Assembly (NCBI GenBank): GCA_021414005.1
Contig: JAIOPH010000002.1
Location: forward strand, 1 to 64,000
Direction: 5' to 3'
DNA: 64,000 bases
Source of the DNA: Chthoniobacter sp.
Lineage (GTDB): Bacteria > Verrucomicrobiota > Verrucomicrobiia > Chthoniobacterales > Chthoniobacteraceae
This document shows positions 52,677-61,268 of the stretch, piece by piece. Every line of letters begins with the position of its first letter. Position 1 is the stretch's first letter. The notes under the pieces were generated by a model. The model was not told where the DNA came from. It saw only the letters and a list, made by a program, of their open reading frames with translations, and searched no databases. The position numbers and the translations under genes are program-made.

Positions 52677-54080
52677 CTACGGTTGTTTGGTTGGAGTCTT
52701 GGGCTGCGTGGGCGGTTGGATTACCCGCTTCTCGGGATAATCTTCGCCTTTATAACTGCGAATAACGGAAAGTTGCCACTCCTCCAGTTCCGCCTTCATG
52801 CGCCCAACCACATCGGGATGTTGCGCGGCGATATCGGTTTTCTCTGAGCGGTCGGTAGTTAAGTCGAATAGCTCCCATTTTCCGGGAGCCGCTTCCATCG
52901 GCGGAGTCTTCACCAGTTTGTATTGGTTATCATTCCACGCCGACGGACCGGAGTTGGTATCGAAGCCCTTCTTTTCCACCGCGGCATCGTCACCGGCGAA
53001 TTGCCAGAACCCCAGAGGTCGCGACCGCGCCTTCATCTTTCCCTCAATCAGCGGCAGCAGGCTGATGCCATCCAACGGCACGGGATGCTCGAATTTCACC
53101 TGCAGCAGATCCACGAGCGTCGGCAGGATGTCCACGACGCCCACGGGAATCTCCGTCACCGCCGGCCTGATCCGCGCCGGCCACTCGATCAGTCCCGGCA
53201 CACGGATGCCGCCCTCCCACATATCGCCTTTGCGTCCGCGCAAGTCGGCGTTGGTGCCGTGACCGTCGGGCTTCTTCGGGTCGATCCAGCCTCCATTGTC
53301 GCTCGAGTACCAAAGCATCGTGTTCTCCGCGATTCCCAGCTTGCGCAGGCCCGCGCGCAGGGTGCCCATGCTCCGATCTACGCCGATCATTTCACCATAG
53401 TAACCCGACCCGCCAGCGGCCTTGAGATCTTCGGGCAGCGGCGCATGCGGCACGTGCGGACTGCCGAACCAGACCACCGCGAGAAAGGGCTTCTTCTGCT
53501 CGGTTTGCCGGCCGATGAACTTCAGCGCCTGACTCACGATCACGTCGGAGCCATCGCCTGTCGCTTTTTCGGGTTCGCCGTTGTGGCCAAAGGTCCAGTT
53601 GGTCTCGAAATAGTTCGTCACCGAAAACGATTCATCGAATCCAACGTTGCGGGGCGAAAGCGGATCGGTCTCCGGCATGACCTTGCCCGGTCCTGGCACA
53701 CCATTGAGGTGCCATTTGCCAAAATGCGCCGTCGCATAACCGGCCTGTTTGGCGACCTGACCAATGGTCACTTCCTGTTTGCGCAGCGGCATGCCGGGCC
53801 AGAAGACACCCATGCGGTTCGGATGCCGCCCGGTCATCACGCTGGCTCGAGTGGGCGAGCAACTCTGCTGTGCATAGAAGCGGTTGAAGCGCAGCCCCGC
53901 CGCCGCCATCGCGTCGATGTTTGGCGTCTGGATTTTGGTCAGTCCATTGTAGCTCACATCGCCCCAGCCCTGATCATCGGTCATGCAGAGGATGATGTTG
54001 GGCCTCGCCGCGTCGGCGGCATGGGTCGGCGCGGCGCAAAGGGAGAGCGTGGCCACGATGAGGGAGGAGATGGATTTCAT
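52677..54080 (-). CDS. Secreted Cys-type sulfatase
   Basis: The product is 467 aa. ATG 54080 gives the signal peptide MKSISSLIVATLSLCAAPTH. Metal and active-site motifs: NIILCMTDDQGWGDV (Asp pair for Ca2+), the CSPTRASVMTGRHPNRMG signature with Cys at about 74 that must become formylglycine, ATAHFGKWHLNG, SPHVPHAPLPED and MLWYSSDNGGW (second metal-ligand Asp-Asn). It hydrolyses sulfate esters on extracellular glycans or steroids. The FGE-fold protein in this window lacks catalytic cysteines, so activation must rely on a different maturase. It is followed directly by the acetylesterase. Confidence 0.95.
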   Translation of the reverse strand: MKSISSLIVATLSLCAAPTHAADAARPNIILCMTDDQGWGDVSYNGLTKIQTPNIDAMAAAGLRFNRFYAQQSCSPTRASVMTGRHPNRMGVFWPGMPLRKQEVTIGQVAKQAGYATAHFGKWHLNGVPGPGKVMPETDPLSPRNVGFDESFSVTNYFETNWTFGHNGEPEKATGDGSDVIVSQALKFIGRQTEQKKPFLAVVWFGSPHVPHAPLPEDLKAAGGSGYYGEMIGVDRSMGTLRAGLRKLGIAENTMLWYSSDNGGWIDPKKPDGHGTNADLRGRKGDMWEGGIRVPGLIEWPARIRPAVTEIPVGVVDILPTLVDLLQVKFEHPVPLDGISLLPLIEGKMKARSRPLGFWQFAGDDAAVEKKGFDTNSGPSAWNDNQYKLVKTPPMEAAPGKWELFDLTTDRSEKTDIAAQHPDVVGRMKAELEEWQLSVIRSYKGEDYPEKRVIQPPTQPKTPTKQP

Positions 54081-54210
54081 GGACGTTGGATAAGTGCGGC
54101 GCAATCGGAGGGGCGTCGGGATTTTCCCGGAGAAAATGGGGGCGGCGGTGCCGAAGTGGAATCGCTGTTGGGCGCGAACATTAGGGATTTTCATTCTGGC
54201 CGGGCAGGGA

Positions 54211-55305
54211 CTAGCCGTGCTCGCCAGCCAGCGCGTCGTTTTCGCGCAGCGCCACGGGAAAAGGCTCCAGAGGCATGGGCGTATCGTGTGCGAGGTAGGT
54301 GGCGCAGGTGCGGAAGAAATCGGCCTCCGTGGTGACGCGCCGAATGTCGTGCAAAAACTGGCCCGTGGGCTCCACGCCGAGCGCGAGAAACGTGACGTAT
54401 TTCTTCATCTTCTGCACCTGCTGGCCGGAGCTGCGGCCCGGCACGGAGGTGGTGGCGAAAAGTGCGCGCACATAGTCCAGCACCTCGTGGCCGCGTGGCT
54501 GGATGGGTGCCACGCCTTGCCGTTGCTGGCGGATTTGCTGAAAGATCCACGGGTTGCGGATGGCGGCGCGCCCGATCATCAGGCCGCGCGCGCCGGTTTG
54601 CGTGAGGACTTCGGTGGCGCGTGTGGCGGAGGAGATGTTGCCATTGGCGAGGACGGGGCAGGGGAGCGTGGCCACGGCGCGCGCGATGAAGTCGTAGTGA
54701 ACCGCGCTGCGGTAGCGTTCGGCGACGGTGCGTCCGTGGACAGTCACGAGATCAAGCGAGTGGCGCGCGAAGATGGGGAGCAGCTTATCGAGAGTCGCGG
54801 GATCATCGAAGCCGAGCCGCGTTTTCACGGTGAACTTCACGGTCACGGCGTCGCGCAATGCTCCGAGGATGGCGTCCACGCGCGGGAGATCGCGGAGCAG
54901 GCCGCCACCGGCGCACTTTCTATAAACGACGGGCGCGGGGCAGCCGAGGTTTAGATCCACGGCGGCGATGGCGTGCTGCTGCAGCTCACGCGCAGTGCGA
55001 ACGAGCGATGGGATGTCGTTGCCGATCATCTGCGCGACCACCGGGCGCCCTGTGGGATTGTGCGTGATGGATTCGAGAATCCATTTTTCCAACCGCGAGT
55101 CGCCATGCACGCGGAAGTATTCGGTGTAATACACATCCGCCCCGCCATAACGGTTCATCAGCCCCCAAAACGGCAGGTCCGTGACATCCTGCATCGGAGC
55201 CAGCGCCAGCACCGGCTCGGGTGCGTTCAGCAGGTTTTCAAAGGTGGTGACGGGATACTCCAAGGGGCGCGGTGTTTTGGCGGATGGGAGCGATGCCTCG
55301 CACAA
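54211..55305 (-). CDS. dus: tRNA-dihydrouridine synthase
   Basis: The product is 364 aa. It is an FMN-binding TIM barrel: LALAPMQDVTDLPFWGLMNR, the substrate loop YYTEYFRVHGDSRLEK, VVAQMIGNDIPSLVRTAREL, DLNLGCPAPVVYRKCAGGGL with the catalytic Cys in YRKCAGG, FTVKTRLGFDD, VTVHGRTVAERY, VLANGNISSATRATEVLTQT and GLMIGRAAIRNPWIFQQI. It reduces specific uridines of tRNA with NADPH. The subtype (DusA/B/C-like) is not settled. The start is uncertain: ATG 55305 is used, but an in-frame TTG at 55263 closer to the conserved region is possible. Confidence 0.92.
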   Translation of the reverse strand: MCEASLPSAKTPRPLEYPVTTFENLLNAPEPVLALAPMQDVTDLPFWGLMNRYGGADVYYTEYFRVHGDSRLEKWILESITHNPTGRPVVAQMIGNDIPSLVRTARELQQHAIAAVDLNLGCPAPVVYRKCAGGGLLRDLPRVDAILGALRDAVTVKFTVKTRLGFDDPATLDKLLPIFARHSLDLVTVHGRTVAERYRSAVHYDFIARAVATLPCPVLANGNISSATRATEVLTQTGARGLMIGRAAIRNPWIFQQIRQQRQGVAPIQPRGHEVLDYVRALFATTSVPGRSSGQQVQKMKKYVTFLALGVEPTGQFLHDIRRVTTEADFFRTCATYLAHDTPMPLEPFPVALRENDALAGEHG

Positions 55306-55389
55306 AGTCCACGGAGTTCACAAAGGTTTTCGTCTTCACCGAGCTGACGGTGCCGACGCATAAACTGAGTTTCTCGCTTCCTCGAACGA

Positions 55390-55827
55390 CTATACCCTCT
55401 GCGTCGGAGCGCCGCCGGAAATTGCATCCGGCTGTTTCATGTGAGCTTGCCCCTTCGTCTGCCAAGACTCCCATCCCCAAAACGCACCAGCGATGATTGC
55501 GGCGAACCGGTACCACAAATTCAAACCGTCAGCCCATTCTCCGTTGAGAATTCCCGGTGCGGGAAGGACGACCCCGAAAATCGCGACACTCGACAAAGCG
55601 ATGATCACCACGTGGCCCTTTACCCGGTTTCTCGCTCCAAGGACGATGAGCAAGGAGATGAAAATTCCGGCCATTGCCTTCCCGATGAATCGAGCCACTG
55701 GCAGGCGGGAATTGAACTCGTGGTCCAGAAGATTAAACGCGTGGGGAAGGGCACACAGGACGATGCAGACGGCACCAGCCAAAAGCCCTGCTACTACTGC
55801 TCTTGCTGAACGATTCACGCCTTGCAC
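55390..55827 (-). CDS. Hypothetical small membrane protein
   Basis: The product is 145 aa, with no family recognised. Four hydrophobic segments are visible: VVAGLLAGAVCIVLCALPHA, FIGKAMAGIFISLLIVLGAR, VVIIALSSVAIFGVVLPAPG and YRFAAIIAGAFWGWESW. The C-terminus is polar (QTKGQAHMKQPDAISGGAPT). Base composition is visibly less GC-rich than the neighbours, hinting at a different history. The ATG at 55827 follows AGTGCAAG without a strong ribosome binding site. It stands between dus and rng with gaps on both sides. Confidence 0.6.
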   Translation of the reverse strand: MQGVNRSARAVVAGLLAGAVCIVLCALPHAFNLLDHEFNSRLPVARFIGKAMAGIFISLLIVLGARNRVKGHVVIIALSSVAIFGVVLPAPGILNGEWADGLNLWYRFAAIIAGAFWGWESWQTKGQAHMKQPDAISGGAPTQRV

Positions 55828-55895
55828 TACAGTAGAGCCGTCTCTCCCCGGTAACTTATATTTTGCTATTTACGTCGCACTCTGACAGGCGGCAC

Positions 55896-57470
55896 TCAAG
55901 CCTTCAACTCCGCGCCGGTGTTGGCGTCGGTGATGCTGAATTTTTCGTGATGGAAGGTGGGGTCGCTGCGGAAGGTGAGGCGGCCGGCGTATTTGCGCTC
56001 GATGTCCACGAGGAGTTCCTCGTCCTCTTTGCGCAGCCGTTCCATGAGGTGTGGATGGACGATTATTTTCACTTCGTGGATCGTGTCCTGGTATTTCTTC
56101 ATGACCTGATGCAGGGCGCGCTGGAGTTCCACGCTCATGGTCATGGCGCTCTTCACTTTGCCGTGGCCGTGGCAGTACGGGCAGGTGTCAAAGACGGCAC
56201 CGCTAATGGATTCGGCGGCGCGCTGGCGGGTCATTTCGAGAAGGCCGAGCGGGGAGATGGGCAGGACATGGGTCTTGGCTTTGTCGCGGCGGAGGCCGTC
56301 CTTCACGCGCTGGAAGACGGCCTGCTGGTCGCGGCGGCTTTTCATGTCGATGAAGTCGCCGATGATGAGGCCGCCGATGTTGCGTAGGCGCATCTGGCGG
56401 GCCATTTCGTCGGCGGCTTCGAGATTTGTTTGGAGGATGGTTTTCTCGATGTCCTTGCCTCCTTTGTTGCGCCCAGTGTTGACGTCGATGGCGATGAGCG
56501 CCTCGGTTTCATCGATGACAATGTAGCCGCCGCAGGGGAGCCAAACCTGGCGGTGAAAGGCGTCGTCGATTTGCTTTTGGACGCTGAAATTTTCGAAGAT
56601 GGGAAGGGGGCCGGAGTAGTGTTTGATGCGGCTGGCGGAGCGGCGGGAGATTTGGCCGACTACCGAGATCATGCGTTTCACGGCGCTTTCGTCGTCGCAG
56701 ATGACTTCGTCGATTTCATCGGTGAGGAAGTCGCGGACGGTGCGTTCGATGAGGTCGGGCTCCTCGAAGACGCAGGCTGGGGCGGGCCTGGCTTTCATGG
56801 CGTCCTCGATGGCACGCCACTGCTCCAGCAGAAGGCCGAGGTCGCGGACAAAGTAGCGCGCGCGCTGGCCTTCGCCGACGGTGCGGACGATGACGCCCAT
56901 GTTTTCCGGGATGTCGAGTTCCTTGAGAATGGTGCGCAGGCGGTCGCGCTCCTTGGAGGATTCGATCTTCCGCGAGATGCCGCACTGCTCGCTGTACGGC
57001 ATGAGCACGAGGTAGCGCCCGGGGAGGCTGAGATTCGTCGTGATGCGCGGGCCTTTGGTGCTGATGGGGCCTTTGGTGACTTGGACGAGCACCTCCGCGC
57101 CGACCGGGTAAATGCTCGGGATATCCTTGGCGGTGATCCGCTTTTGCTCCCGTTTGGAGCCGGTCCTTTCGACCTGCTCGACGCCGCTGTCGAGCGCGGC
57201 CGGGAGGGCGTCCCAGAAGTGCAGAAAGGCGTTCTTTTCAAAGCCGATGTCGACGAACATGGCCTTGAGACCGTGCTCGATGTTCTTCACCCGGCCTTTG
57301 AAAATGCTGCCGACGATGTTGCGGTCGGTCTGCCGCTCGATGGAGTATTCCTCGAGGACGCCGTTTTCGAGCAGCGCGACGCGGCGCTCGAGTTTTTCGC
57401 AGTTGATGATGAGTTTGTTGCCGGTCTGGCGCGGGGCCAGGCCTATGAGGCGTTTCACGCGTTCGGTCAT
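55896..57470 (-). CDS. rng: Ribonuclease E/G family endoribonuclease
   Basis: The product is 524 aa from ATG 57470 (MTERVKRLIGLAPRQTGNKL); an in-frame GTG at 57503 would add 11 residues. The N-terminal S1 domain is NIVGSIFKGRVKNIEHGLKA with MFVDIGFEKNAFLHFWD. The 5'-sensor and DNase-like parts include FSVQKQIDDAFHRQVWLPCG and the catalytic-Asp motif IAIDVNTGRNKGG, then GGLIIGDFIDMKSRRDQQAV. The zinc-link CPYCHGHG joins subunits in this family. There is no long degradosome scaffold, so it is RNase G-like. It acts on rRNA precursors and mRNA. It is the last gene of the mreB-mreC-mreD-mrdA-rng run. Confidence 0.95.
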   Translation of the reverse strand: MTERVKRLIGLAPRQTGNKLIINCEKLERRVALLENGVLEEYSIERQTDRNIVGSIFKGRVKNIEHGLKAMFVDIGFEKNAFLHFWDALPAALDSGVEQVERTGSKREQKRITAKDIPSIYPVGAEVLVQVTKGPISTKGPRITTNLSLPGRYLVLMPYSEQCGISRKIESSKERDRLRTILKELDIPENMGVIVRTVGEGQRARYFVRDLGLLLEQWRAIEDAMKARPAPACVFEEPDLIERTVRDFLTDEIDEVICDDESAVKRMISVVGQISRRSASRIKHYSGPLPIFENFSVQKQIDDAFHRQVWLPCGGYIVIDETEALIAIDVNTGRNKGGKDIEKTILQTNLEAADEMARQMRLRNIGGLIIGDFIDMKSRRDQQAVFQRVKDGLRRDKAKTHVLPISPLGLLEMTRQRAAESISGAVFDTCPYCHGHGKVKSAMTMSVELQRALHQVMKKYQDTIHEVKIIVHPHLMERLRKEDEELLVDIERKYAGRLTFRSDPTFHHEKFSITDANTGAELKA

Positions 57471-57509
57471 GGAAATGAGGGTTGGGTAAAGTTTGGAGAG
57501 CACGGTGAA

Positions 57510-59795
57510 TTACCGGGCTTCCCGGGTGGTTGGTCTTGGATTGCCCCCGCCGAAGAATTTTTCGAGCAAACCCTTCGGTCTGGGCGGTGGAGGTGGTGGA
57601 GCGGAGAAGGTTTTGCCGCGGACTTTGCCGCGGGCATCGGATTTGACGCGGATGTCGGGCCGGGCGGTGCCGACCTTGAGGTCGGTTTTGGCCGCCTTGG
57701 TGGCCATGGGATCGGGAGCCCGTTTGTCGGCATCTTCCTCTTCGGAATTCACGACGATTTTTTGCGTGTCCTTGTAGGGTGGCAGGGTCTCGATCGGGGC
57801 AAAGGGATTGGCGTTTCGAGCCGGGGTGAGCGCGGCGATTTCGGGTTTAAAGGTACCCTGGTCCATGGCGAGGCACTGCTCCATGATCCGCGCGGCGATG
57901 GGGCCGGCGACGGTGCCGCCGTGCCGTCCGCCCTGCACCATCGTGCAAATGACGTAGCGCGGCTTTTCGTACGGAGCGAACGAGCAGAACCACGCGATGG
58001 TGTCCTTCTTGCCCCGGTCGCTGGCCTGGGCGGTGCCGGTTTTGCCGGCGACCACGACATTGGGCAGGCGAGCCGCGGCACCGGTGCCGCCGCCCCCGGT
58101 GCCGCTCTTTTCGTTGACGACTTTCCAGAGGCCGAGCCGGATGTGGTCGAGCTGTTCCTTGGAGACCTCCTTGCGCAGATCGCCGCGAATTTTTGGCTGG
58201 TCGGGCACGGCGACCTCGCCGGCTTCGTTGAGGACGGGCGCGCCATCCGGTGCGAGGACTTTGCGTACGAGTCGGGGTTCGTAGGCGATGCCGCCATTGG
58301 CAATGGCGGCGTAGCACATTGCCATTTGGAGCGGGCTGGCGAGTACGTAGCCCTGACCAATGGTCACGTTGGCGGTGTGGGCGTTGGTCCACTTGAGTTC
58401 CGGGTATTTCGCTTTCATCCACGCGGGTCCAGGCATCACGCCGTCCTTTTCGTCGGCGAGCCCGAGATCATAGTGCTCGCCGATGCCGAGAATTTTTCCA
58501 AAGCGGTCGATCTCCTCGATGCTGGCGGCGTTCCCGTATTGGTAAAAGAAGCAGTCGCACGAAACCTTCAGCGAATCCGCCAGACCCAGGGTGCCGTGGG
58601 CTCCGCCTTTTTCGGCGATCCAGCATTTGAAAAAGTGATCACCAAACTGAATGCCGCCGGGGCAGTTGTAGTGATTGCCGCCGAGTCCCTTGCGGAGGCC
58701 GGCGAGCGCCGTCACGATCTTGAAGGTCGAGCCGGGCGGAAAGCAGTTCACCGCGCGGCTGACCAGCGGATCAGCTTCATCGTCCGTGAGTTTTTGCCAG
58801 GCGTCCTCGGTGATGCTCGGAATGAAGGTGTTCGGATCAAAGGACGGGACCGAACCCATGCCGAGGATGTCCCCATTGTTCGGATCAATGACCACGGCGG
58901 CGGCGCGGCCGAGCGAGGGATGGCGCAGCGCCTGTTCGACGATCATTTGGATCCGGGCATCGAGCGTTAGATAGACGTTATTGCCCGGTTTTGGCGGAAT
59001 GACCCGGTCGCCGCCTTCGATCACGCCTTTCGGACTCCGTCGAAGAATCCGGGTGCCCGGTTCGCCGCGGAGATACTTGTCCATCGTCGCTTCGACTTGC
59101 GATTTCCCGTCCACGTCGGGCTGGTAAAATGTGTACTTCGAGATGTCGGGCAGGACGTTCACGTCCAGCGGCGCGCCGACGTAGCCGAGCAGATGCGCGG
59201 CGAGCGCGCCATACACATACTGGCGGACAGGCTTGACGGCGATTTCCACGCCGGGCAGCCCGAGATCGTGCTCGGAGAATTTCGCGATCGTTTCGAAATC
59301 GAGCTCCTCCTGGTAGGTGAAGGGCACCAGCGTGTCGTTGCGGAAGTGCTTTTGCAGGCGCTCGGAATTGTAGTCCTGCGCGAGATCGTAGTCCTGCAGC
59401 CGCGGAATGACCGTGGTGTTCACGATCTTCACCACGTCGGGCTCCTTCAGCTTCTGCTTCATTCCCTTGATCGTGCCGATGTAGTCCGCCTGGGGGACGC
59501 CTTTGTAGCGCTGCCGGTAGCCCCGCACCATGTCGGGCAGGTAAAACTCCACCTCATAGCTCGCGCGGTTGGTCACCAAAGTGATGCCGTTGCGGTCGCG
59601 AATTTCCCCGCGCACCGACGGGATGCGAACCGTGACCTCGGATCTGCCGGCGATCTTTTTCGTCCACTGCGCGCCGCGCAAGACTTGCTCGTACCACAGT
59701 TTGCCCACGAGCACGCCAAAGGCGCAGAGCATCAGGAAGCCGAGGAAAACCACGCGCCATTCGGCGCTTGGTCGGCGGGAAAAGCGGCGCGCCAT
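57510..59795 (-). CDS. mrdA: Penicillin-binding protein 2 (elongation transpeptidase) with proline-rich tail
   Basis: The product is 761 aa, about 100 longer than typical. One N-terminal membrane helix (VVFLGFLMLCAFGVLVGKLW) precedes a pedestal domain (IPSVRGEIRDRNGITLVTNR). Transpeptidase motifs: SxxK as PPGSTFKIV, the second motif as KVSCDCFFYQ (SxD rather than SxN) and KTG as VVAGKTGTAQ. The extra C-terminal region (about 690-761) is basic and proline-rich, including SAPPPPPPRPKGLLEKFFGG. It cross-links lateral-wall peptidoglycan with the MreBCD machinery. Placement directly after mreD and a tight gap to rng support one operon. Confidence 0.95.
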   Translation of the reverse strand: MARRFSRRPSAEWRVVFLGFLMLCAFGVLVGKLWYEQVLRGAQWTKKIAGRSEVTVRIPSVRGEIRDRNGITLVTNRASYEVEFYLPDMVRGYRQRYKGVPQADYIGTIKGMKQKLKEPDVVKIVNTTVIPRLQDYDLAQDYNSERLQKHFRNDTLVPFTYQEELDFETIAKFSEHDLGLPGVEIAVKPVRQYVYGALAAHLLGYVGAPLDVNVLPDISKYTFYQPDVDGKSQVEATMDKYLRGEPGTRILRRSPKGVIEGGDRVIPPKPGNNVYLTLDARIQMIVEQALRHPSLGRAAAVVIDPNNGDILGMGSVPSFDPNTFIPSITEDAWQKLTDDEADPLVSRAVNCFPPGSTFKIVTALAGLRKGLGGNHYNCPGGIQFGDHFFKCWIAEKGGAHGTLGLADSLKVSCDCFFYQYGNAASIEEIDRFGKILGIGEHYDLGLADEKDGVMPGPAWMKAKYPELKWTNAHTANVTIGQGYVLASPLQMAMCYAAIANGGIAYEPRLVRKVLAPDGAPVLNEAGEVAVPDQPKIRGDLRKEVSKEQLDHIRLGLWKVVNEKSGTGGGGTGAAARLPNVVVAGKTGTAQASDRGKKDTIAWFCSFAPYEKPRYVICTMVQGGRHGGTVAGPIAARIMEQCLAMDQGTFKPEIAALTPARNANPFAPIETLPPYKDTQKIVVNSEEEDADKRAPDPMATKAAKTDLKVGTARPDIRVKSDARGKVRGKTFSAPPPPPPRPKGLLEKFFGGGNPRPTTREAR

Positions 59796-59796
59796 A

Positions 59797-60381
59797 TCAG
59801 CGGGTGCGCGCCGTGCCGCGCGCGGGTAGCAAGTCGTGTCCGCAAAGAAAGGCGACGTAGTTCAGCGCGAAAAAGAAGAGCGGCGCGAGCACCGCAGCCA
59901 CGAGGCCGGCCCCGCCGATGCGCCACCAGATCTCCTTGTCGAAAATGAAGACCACCGGCTCACGGCGAAAGGTGAGCATGAGATACTCGAGCAACACGAC
60001 GACGGATGTGCAGAGCCCGGCCAGCAGGCAGTGGATGTCCCAGCGCCCGCGCTGAAAGAGCGGGCGGAAGCCGTTGAGCAGCGCGCCCAGCAGACCGTAC
60101 ACAATGATCGACCAGCCGAGCGCGACTTCCACATTGACGTCGGCAAGCTGGCTCTGATCGGCAGTCCACGACAGCGCCATGCTGGTGTGCAATGCGTCCC
60201 ACATCAGCCCGCCGCTGAAAGCCAGCGCGAGCATCCCCGGCAGCGGCAGGGCCAGGGAGCCGTAAAACATGATCATCGGCATGAGCAACACGCGCACGCC
60301 GTACGGCGGCAGCGGCCCGATGAAGTGTTCGCCGATGAGCGCGGCAAACATCGTGACCAGAAGAACGGCAAGGAAGAGCAT
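59797..60381 (-). CDS. mreD: Rod-shape-determining protein MreD
   Basis: The product is 194 aa with five or six hydrophobic helices (MLFLAVLLVTMFAALIGEHF, VRVLLMPMIMFYGSLALPLP, MLALAFSGGLMWDALHTSMA, IIVYGLLGALLNGFRPLF, LLAGLCTSVVVLLEYLML, GAGLVAAVLAPLFFFALNYV). Similarity in sequence is weak, as is usual for MreD, and identity rests on position between mreC and mrdA plus topology. It begins immediately after the mreC stop and ends one base before mrdA. Confidence 0.88.
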   Translation of the reverse strand: MLFLAVLLVTMFAALIGEHFIGPLPPYGVRVLLMPMIMFYGSLALPLPGMLALAFSGGLMWDALHTSMALSWTADQSQLADVNVEVALGWSIIVYGLLGALLNGFRPLFQRGRWDIHCLLAGLCTSVVVLLEYLMLTFRREPVVFIFDKEIWWRIGGAGLVAAVLAPLFFFALNYVAFLCGHDLLPARGTARTR

Positions 60382-61209
60382 CTATTCCGTTTCGGTTTTG
60401 GTTTTGCCAATGACGACGAAAACATCTTCCAGCGTCGTGAAATCAACGGACGGAATGATGGTGGCCTGGCCGTCCAGTTCGCGGGCCTTGAACTCTCTGA
60501 CCTGACCGATCACGACACCTGAAGGAAAAACGCCGCCTGCTCCCGAGGTGAGGACGTTTTGGCCGGGCTTCAGCGCGGCTTGTTTGGAGAGAAAGTTCAG
60601 CACGATGCTCGGCACCGCGCCGTTCGAGGCGCGTTCGCCCCGCACGATGCCCTGCTCGCGGGTGGATTCCACGTTCGCGGAGACCTTACAAGTTTCATCC
60701 GCGATGAGGACCACCGTGGAGGTGTGGTCATCCACGACCGTGGTCTTGCCCACCAGACCCGCTTCGGTCAGGACTGGCTGATCGCCATTACGGTCCAGCC
60801 CGTCCTCAAAGCCGCGATCAATGATGATTTTGTTGTACCACGTCGAGGCGTCGCGGGCGATGATGCGCGCGGGCTTGAGATTAAAAGTGGTGCTCGCGCG
60901 GTATTGCAGCGCCTTTCGGAGTTGTTTGTTCTCCGCCTCGAAACCGCGCAGAACTTGATTCGTGGTGCTCAACTCCTTATTCCGCACTTTCAAGTCGCCG
61001 TTTTCCTGTTCGAGCTGATCGAGTGTTTTCAGCCCTTCGCGAAACTCGCGATACTTCTTCTCCATCGAAGATCCGGATTTCAGAAACGGCGAGATCATGC
61101 CGAGAAAACCCGACTGGATGCGGCGCATGCCGTGTGGCCCGCGCGTGAGCACGAGTCCAGTCAGCAGCACGAAGACACTAACCGAGATGATGACGTTGCG
61201 CCGGTTCAT
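60382..61209 (-). CDS. mreC: Rod-shape-determining protein MreC
   Basis: The product is 275 aa from ATG 61209 (MNRRNVIISVSVFVLLTGLV). A single N-terminal transmembrane helix is followed by a coiled coil at about 55-95 (EQENGDLKVRNKELSTTNQV). Two beta-barrel domains come next, with RIIARDASTWYNKIIIDRGF, GLVGKTTVVDDHTSTVVLI, GIVRGERASNG and NVLTSGAGGVFPSGVVIGQV. It is the periplasmic scaffold linking MreB filaments to PBP2. The gap to mreB is 59 bp. Confidence 0.95.
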   Translation of the reverse strand: MNRRNVIISVSVFVLLTGLVLTRGPHGMRRIQSGFLGMISPFLKSGSSMEKKYREFREGLKTLDQLEQENGDLKVRNKELSTTNQVLRGFEAENKQLRKALQYRASTTFNLKPARIIARDASTWYNKIIIDRGFEDGLDRNGDQPVLTEAGLVGKTTVVDDHTSTVVLIADETCKVSANVESTREQGIVRGERASNGAVPSIVLNFLSKQAALKPGQNVLTSGAGGVFPSGVVIGQVREFKARELDGQATIIPSVDFTTLEDVFVVIGKTKTETE

Positions 61210-61268
61210 GCAGAAAATTTCCACGGACGCGAACCGCGTTGGAAGGAGGCAGTCATGCCTGCGTATGC

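Noticed and set aside
56430..58970. An 846-codon plus-strand open frame opposite mrdA and rng
   Set aside because: Its translation is low-complexity Gly/Ala/Asp-rich without any motif, whereas both minus-strand genes carry complete catalytic signatures.
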